27,721 nt of DNA from Clostridia bacterium (GTDB lineage Bacteria; Bacillota_A; Clostridia; Christensenellales; Aristaeellaceae): positions 1 to 27,721 of the forward strand of contig JAFXMP010000214.1 of NCBI GenBank assembly GCA_017530275.1. The letters are read 5' to 3'. This document shows positions 23,648-27,721 of this stretch, in pieces. How positions within the stretch are numbered: position 1 is the stretch's first letter; every line of letters begins with the position of its first letter. The notes beneath the pieces are model-generated. The model was given only the letters and a program-made list of their open reading frames with translations. It ran no database searches and was not told the DNA's origin. The position numbers and the translations under genes are program-made.

Positions 23648-24115
23648 TTACGCCTGTAAAGAAGCGGTGTATTTTGCCAGCGCCTGGCTCTTTTTCAGAT
23701 TGACGGCCGCGCCGGCAAAAAGGCAAACGGCGGATGCCACCAGGTAAATCACGACCCGGATAAACTGTCCGTCCCCCATGACGGCAGCGCCGCTTACCAT
23801 GGTGCGGTGCGCGTCTGCGGGCAGGATAAAAATACGGATGATCTGGACGATCCCCAGGCCAATCATGACCCAGGAATAAACGGTCTTGTAGTTTTTCACG
23901 CCCTCCGAGCACAGGAACGTGATCAGGAGGAAAACGAGGTTATAAATGATGGACGCGCCGATGAGGATGGTGTAATAATACGTGCCCACATCGGATTTAT
24001 AGATACTGATGAAGAAAAGGACGTCAAACACGATAGCCAGCAGGGCAAGCCTGGAAGAGGCTGTATTCTTTGTATAACGCATACGGTCAATCTGCGTTGT
24101 GCGATCGTCTGTCAT
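23648..24115 (-). CDS. Unknown four-helix membrane protein P2 of the sugar transport operon
   Basis: 155 aa from the ATG at 24115, which overlaps the P1 stop as ATGA and has AAAGGCGG 7 nt upstream. Not recognised. A hydrophilic N-terminus of about 20 residues (MTDDRTTQIDRMRYTKN) is followed by membrane segments at about 21-40, 48-70, 79-99 and 118-138. The short loop between helices 2 and 3 (SEGVKNYK) is basic, and the tail (KKSQALAKY) is basic, giving both termini inside. The outer loop between helices 3 and 4 (PADAHRTMVSGAAVMGDGQ) is small. No catalytic or metal-binding motif is visible. It ends 12 nt before the ATPase start. Confidence 0.75.
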   Translation of the reverse strand: MTDDRTTQIDRMRYTKNTASSRLALLAIVFDVLFFISIYKSDVGTYYYTILIGASIIYNLVFLLITFLCSEGVKNYKTVYSWVMIGLGIVQIIRIFILPADAHRTMVSGAAVMGDGQFIRVVIYLVASAVCLFAGAAVNLKKSQALAKYTASLQA

Positions 24116-24705
24116 GCTGATACCGCCTTTCCGGAGGAACGGAGCAGTTTCTGTTCTTCCCGCATCATTTTCTTCTTCCAGAAATAATTCACGATCAGAA
24201 GCACGGCGGCAAGGATTGCCACGCCGCACACGAGATAATGGATGTCGAACCAGAAAGTGGAATCGGTGTAGGTCCCGCGGCGGGACAAGCGCTTTTCAAG
24301 CTCCGCGAAGTCCACCGTGGTTAAATACTGGGTCTTGAAAGCGCTCACCTCAAGGTGGCACCAAATTGCCATGGCGCATTCCGCCGCGACGTTTACGGCG
24401 GTGGCAACGGTATTGCCGATATAGTATTTGCGCCTGGAATGAGTGTTGGTCATAAACAGCGCACAGGACAAAAGGATCATCCCAATGGAACCCCTGAGCA
24501 GCGTGCGGTTGAAGGGCTGCATATCGTAATAGATTCTGGCGCCCTCCACCTTGGCTGAATCCAAATTGTTGGGATTCGGAATCATGGAATAAAGCGTGTC
24601 GAACAGATCCGTCAGCAGCCCCAGCGAATAAACGAACACCAGCGCTCCGGCCACCAGGGAAATGAAACACACGATCCTTTGGAAGACAACCTGTTTCTTA
24701 TACAT
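24112..24705 (-). CDS. Unknown four-helix membrane protein P1 of the sugar transport operon
   Basis: 197 aa, not recognised. Membrane segments lie at about 10-32, 71-88, 97-119 and 154-176. A 38-residue outer loop follows helix 1 (DTLYSMIPNPNNLDSAKVEG...) and a second outer loop of about 35 residues (LTTVDFAELEKRLSRRGTYTD) follows helix 3. The helix 2-3 loop THSRRKYY and the tail KKKMMREEQK are basic, so both ends are predicted inside. The signal is not cleavable. It is the first of the four small membrane genes and starts 112 nt after the binding-protein gene, across two hairpins. Its stop overlaps the P2 start (ATGA), suggesting that P1 and P2 act together. Confidence 0.75.
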   Translation of the reverse strand: MYKKQVVFQRIVCFISLVAGALVFVYSLGLLTDLFDTLYSMIPNPNNLDSAKVEGARIYYDMQPFNRTLLRGSIGMILLSCALFMTNTHSRRKYYIGNTVATAVNVAAECAMAIWCHLEVSAFKTQYLTTVDFAELEKRLSRRGTYTDSTFWFDIHYLVCGVAILAAVLLIVNYFWKKKMMREEQKLLRSSGKAVSA

Positions 24706-24737
24706 GTATATCTCAGCCCCTTCAGGATGAGCCCGCC

Positions 24738-24764
24738 GCTCCGCCCCGGAAAAAAGGGCGGAGC
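24738..24764 (-). terminator. Intercistronic hairpin before the small membrane genes
   Basis: GCTCCGCCC (24738-24746) pairs perfectly with 24756-24764 over 9 bp, with a CGGAAAAAA loop. No T run follows on the minus strand. It probably dampens transcription or stabilises the upstream binding-protein mRNA end rather than ending the operon. Confidence 0.5.
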
Positions 24765-24795
24765 AGCGAGCCGATAGGTTTTTTGATCATTGGTT

Positions 24796-24809
24796 CCGGC
24801 AAACGCCGG
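24796..24809 (-). repeat. Small hairpin after the solute-binding protein stop
   Basis: CCGGC (24796-24800) pairs with GCCGG (24805-24809) around an AAAC loop, 8 nt after the stop of the solute-binding protein. A short stable stem at this place is typical of binding-protein genes expressed in excess. Confidence 0.4.
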
Positions 24810-24817
24810 GGAAAGCC

Positions 24818-26884
24818 TTATTCGATGGTGCCTTCGTAGTATTCCAACAGACGGGCCCAGGCGTCGTTCTTCAGTTCGGTGTATTCATAGCCGAACCAAT
24901 CGTTTTCAGCCTTGGCAGCCTGTTCCTCGGCGGTCATGCCGTCGGGAATGCCGTTCACCACGATTTCGTCAAAGAGGTTGAAGTTGTTGCTGAACTGCGC
25001 CAGCAGATCGCTCAGGGCGTTCAGGTCATCGGTCTCGGTGGTGTAGTGGGGCAGGGTGGTGGGAACGGAGGTATACCAGCCGTTCTCAGTAATGGCCAGC
25101 TCGGGATGCTTGATGGTGCCCAGGCCGATGGCGGCGGAAATCTTGGCGGCGCCTTCCTTGCCTACATCATGGGTGCACTGATACTCGAAGGCCTGGCTCT
25201 TGATGAAGGTCAGGGTGGAGCCCAGGTAGCGGCGGGCAAAGTTGGTGTAGTTGCCGGAGGCCAGATCCCACAGGTTCTGCCGGGTACCGTCGGCAATCAC
25301 GGGCATCTGCTTGCCATTGAAGATGAAGGTCTCGTAGGAGCCGTCCGCATTGGTGTTGATGAAGGCGTCGGGGCCGTAGCTCATGAGGATCTGGCCCTTT
25401 TCGGAGTACGCATAGTTGATCAGTGCCAGCAGGGCGTCCAGCTTGGCTTCGTCGCCAGCCACGCCGGCCTTGGAGATGGCCCAGGCGTTGCCGGGCTTCA
25501 CAGAACGCCAGGATTCGGTAAAGCGCATGTACACGCCTTCTTCATTGGTGCCGTCAAACCAGCGGGACACGGGCACCATGATGGCCATGTACTTTTCGCC
25601 TTCCTGCAGCTTGGAGTTCAGGATAGTCTGGGTCTGATTGTAGTCGTAGGACATGAAGCCCAGGTCGTCGGGCAGGTAGTTCTTGGTGGAGCTGGTTTCG
25701 GCCTTGGTCATGAAGTCGGCGGAAATCAGGCCTTCCAGCGCCATATCGTGCATCTTGGCGGCGGCTTCGTAAGCGATGGCAGTCTGACGGCCATCCACCA
25801 GTTCGCCGTCGGTGTTCACATACAGATAATCCTGGCGGGATTCGTAACCGCGCACGCCGAAGAGCGGGCCGCCCAGGCGGTACACGTCAGGCCTGCGGGC
25901 CATGGAATTTTCTTCACGGGAGAACAGGCCCTGGATAGAATCGGTGCCGTTCAGGCTCTGGGGATTGGCCACCACGCAGCGCAGCAGGGCCACCATTTCA
26001 TCGGCGTCCCAGCAGGCGTCATAGCCCGCGAACAGGTTGGAACGGGTCGCGCCATAGTAGCCGTCATAGGTCTTGTCAATATATTCGCGCAGCATATTGA
26101 CAGCTTCCACGCCGCTCATGACGCCCTTTTCGTTCATCTTTTCCACGATGTTGCCATAAGCGTCATAGTTCTTGGTGAGGGTGATCACGGCGGTGCCGTC
26201 GGCATTGGGGGTTTCAATGGCGATGGAGCCGCTGGTGGGCATGAAGGGCTGGTACACGGGGGCTTGGGTATCCTTGCAGGCTTCGGCGGTGAATTCGCCT
26301 TCGCCGTCCAGGAGCTTCTGCAGGTAGTCCACACGCATCAAGGGCATCTTTTCGATGTCGTTCACACCGTCAAAGTAGGGAGCGAAGTAGAACGCGCCGG
26401 TGTCGGTGTTGGCGGTGATGGACAGCCGCACGATGGGGTTTTCGTCGAAATACTTGATCACGTTGGGGATCTTGTCGGCGTATTCAGCCAGGTTCACCAG
26501 GCTGCCGATTTCGCCGTATGCGTTGATGGTCGCGGACGGGCCGAGCACCATGTCCACTTTGTCCAGCTGCTCTTTCCAATAGTCGAATTCTTTGGAATCG
26601 CTGTTGCCCTGGTAGAAAGAGCCGTCGATGATAATGTTGTTGCCGGTCAGCTCGCTCAGCACTTTTTCCATTTCAACCCAGGTGGGCTTCAGGTCGCCGG
26701 TATGGTAGGTGATGCCGTCGGCCAGGGTGATGCCCTCGCCAGCGATATCAGCGCTGAAAGCAAGGCCGGTATTGGCGTTGTTGTAGCCAACGGCCATGCG
26801 CAGGGTGACGTCTTCCGCGCTGGCCACCGCCAATACGGACAGAGCCATCATGCATACCAGGAAAAGAGACAGGATACGTTTCAT
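24818..26884 (-). CDS. Sugar ABC transporter solute-binding protein (LplA/YtcQ-like, family 1)
   Basis: 688 aa, larger than the 500-560 aa usual for LplA/YtcQ proteins. The signal peptide MKRILSLFLVCMMALSVLAV ends SA-ED; the only Cys (residue 11) is not in a lipobox, so the protein should be cleaved by signal peptidase I. Features typical of large extracellular solute-binding proteins are LKPTWVEMEKVLSELTGNNI near the N-terminus, a lobe with many aromatic residues, NAWAISKAG, and LLALINYAYSEKGQILMSYG in the second lobe. It is expected to bind an oligosaccharide and hand it to the LplB/LplC-type permease. The GH105 gene at the end of the operon suggests unsaturated rhamnogalacturonan oligosaccharides, but the ligand is inference. 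GGAGGA precedes the ATG; the permease ends about 20 nt upstream. Confidence 0.9.
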   Translation of the reverse strand: MKRILSLFLVCMMALSVLAVASAEDVTLRMAVGYNNANTGLAFSADIAGEGITLADGITYHTGDLKPTWVEMEKVLSELTGNNIIIDGSFYQGNSDSKEFDYWKEQLDKVDMVLGPSATINAYGEIGSLVNLAEYADKIPNVIKYFDENPIVRLSITANTDTGAFYFAPYFDGVNDIEKMPLMRVDYLQKLLDGEGEFTAEACKDTQAPVYQPFMPTSGSIAIETPNADGTAVITLTKNYDAYGNIVEKMNEKGVMSGVEAVNMLREYIDKTYDGYYGATRSNLFAGYDACWDADEMVALLRCVVANPQSLNGTDSIQGLFSREENSMARRPDVYRLGGPLFGVRGYESRQDYLYVNTDGELVDGRQTAIAYEAAAKMHDMALEGLISADFMTKAETSSTKNYLPDDLGFMSYDYNQTQTILNSKLQEGEKYMAIMVPVSRWFDGTNEEGVYMRFTESWRSVKPGNAWAISKAGVAGDEAKLDALLALINYAYSEKGQILMSYGPDAFINTNADGSYETFIFNGKQMPVIADGTRQNLWDLASGNYTNFARRYLGSTLTFIKSQAFEYQCTHDVGKEGAAKISAAIGLGTIKHPELAITENGWYTSVPTTLPHYTTETDDLNALSDLLAQFSNNFNLFDEIVVNGIPDGMTAEEQAAKAENDWFGYEYTELKNDAWARLLEYYEGTIE

Positions 26885-26904
26885 GATTTGGTTCCTCCTT
26901 TAAA

Positions 26905-27721
26905 TTATTCCTTCACACCGCCGGCGTTGGCACCTTTGGCGAAGTACTTCTGAATGAAAGGGTAAATGATCAGGATGGGGATGATGGAACAGACGATCAG
27001 GGCGAAAATGATGGAATCAGGCGCGTAAGGCGCGGTCCAGCCGCCCAACTGCTCCAGGTCGGTATACTGTTCCAGCTGGTTGCGGATAAATACCTGCAGG
27101 GGCTGTTCGTTGGTATTTGAAATCATCTGCCGGGCCCAGAAGTAGCCGTTCCAGCGGCTGATGGCGAAGAACAGGGCCACGGTGGCGATGGTAGATTTGC
27201 TCATGGGGATGAACACCTTGGAAAGCACCTGCATTTCCGTGGCGCCATCCACGATGGCGGCTTCCTCGATCTCGCTGGGCACGTTTTCAAAGGCGTTTCG
27301 CAGGAGGATGATGTTCATGGCCGCCATGCCCATGGCGATGACCACCAGCCATTTATCGTCCATGATGCCCACCGAGTTGAACACCGATTTTGTGGCCAGG
27401 TAATTCAGGTACTGGGGCACGATACCGGCGGAGAACCACATGGTGAACACGAGGAAGAAATTGAAGGTTTTCCGGAACAAAAGCCGCTTTTTGCTCAGCG
27501 CGTAGCCGCCTAAAATGCTCACGCCCAGAGACCAGATGGTGCCGTAAATGGTCAGGAACAGGGTGTTGGAGTAGGCGTTCCAGAACTGGTTGTTGCCAAA
27601 CATGGCGGCGAAGGCTTCAAACTGGATGTCCTTGGGGAAAACGATCAGTTCCTGATACTCCACCGCGTGCCGGCCGCTGATGGAAGCGGACACGGCGTAC
27701 AGGAAGGGATACAGGCACAGC
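26905..27721 (-). CDS. Sugar ABC transporter permease (LplC/YtcP-like), N-terminus beyond window edge
   Basis: The frame is open to the right edge, where it reads LCLYPFLYAVSASISG, the usual family start region, so the true start lies outside. Inside the window are about 272 residues with five or so membrane segments. The conserved cytoplasmic EAA loop is EIEEAAIVDGATEMQVLSKV, followed by FIPMSKSTIATVALFFAISRWNGYFWA, typical of the MalG/LplC group. With a partner permease (probably just outside) it forms the channel for the solute-binding protein encoded next. ATP would come from a UgpC/MsmX-type ATPase, most simply the one in the same operon. Confidence 0.92.
   Translation of the reverse strand, partial: LCLYPFLYAVSASISGRHAVEYQELIVFPKDIQFEAFAAMFGNNQFWNAYSNTLFLTIYGTIWSLGVSILGGYALSKKRLLFRKTFNFFLVFTMWFSAGIVPQYLNYLATKSVFNSVGIMDDKWLVVIAMGMAAMNIILLRNAFENVPSEIEEAAIVDGATEMQVLSKVFIPMSKSTIATVALFFAISRWNGYFWARQMISNTNEQPLQVFIRNQLEQYTDLEQLGGWTAPYAPDSIIFALIVCSIIPILIIYPFIQKYFAKGANAGGVKE

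Noticed and set aside
21323..24705. Membrane proteins P1-P4 as DUF624/YesL proteins known from pectin operons
   Set aside because: The DUF624 sequence pattern (conserved aromatic N-terminus and PATAA-like motif) is not present in any of the four.
25046..26953. Long open frame (635 codons) on the plus strand opposite the solute-binding protein
   Set aside because: It is rich in Gly, His, Val and Ala without recognisable motifs, lacks a ribosome site, and is the mirror of a well-supported gene in GC-rich DNA.

Overview
The window reads as a gene-dense, GC-rich chromosomal segment of a plant-polysaccharide-degrading, Gram-positive-type anaerobe (Bacillota, Clostridia). Pointers are strong GGAGG ribosome sites, sigma-A-like promoters, LplABC/YtcQP-type sugar transport, UgpC/MsmX-type ATPases, an RsfA-like SANT regulator and a secreted parvulin-type foldase. 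A Christensenellales/Aristaeella-like gut or rumen lineage is only a guess. I saw no tRNA, rRNA, CRISPR array, integrase or insertion sequence. No gene-free gap exceeds about 210 bases.

Left part (1-3011): a hemicellulose locus. A GH43-type glycosidase (cut by the window edge) and a type-B carboxylesterase are coupled by an ATGA overlap on the minus strand. A secreted GH10 xylanase diverges on the plus strand. Next come a SANT/Myb-like regulator with a sporulation-type promoter candidate, a compact FtsH-like protease, a class A penicillin-binding protein, an unknown 95-aa protein, a TraX-family membrane protein, a nitroreductase, tRNA deaminase TadA and a secreted foldase (3090-12149).

Middle part (12244-17163): a complete minus-strand branched-chain amino acid ABC operon in the order livJ-livH-livM-livG-livF. 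It has a good promoter, two hairpins between livJ and livH, ATGA overlaps at livM/livG and livG/livF, and a terminator at the end.

Right part (17279-27721): carbohydrate uptake. A BadF-type sugar kinase lies downstream of a stand-alone UgpC/MsmK-type ATPase, which diverges from an AraC-family regulator. The last 7.5 kb is one minus-strand operon: sugar permease (cut by the edge), large solute-binding protein, two small four-helix membrane proteins, a second UgpC-type ATPase, two more four-helix membrane proteins, and a GH105 unsaturated rhamnogalacturonyl hydrolase broken by a one-base frameshift. The four unrecognised membrane proteins wrapped around a dedicated ATPase share topology and short sequence patterns, and are the best candidate for an undescribed component.
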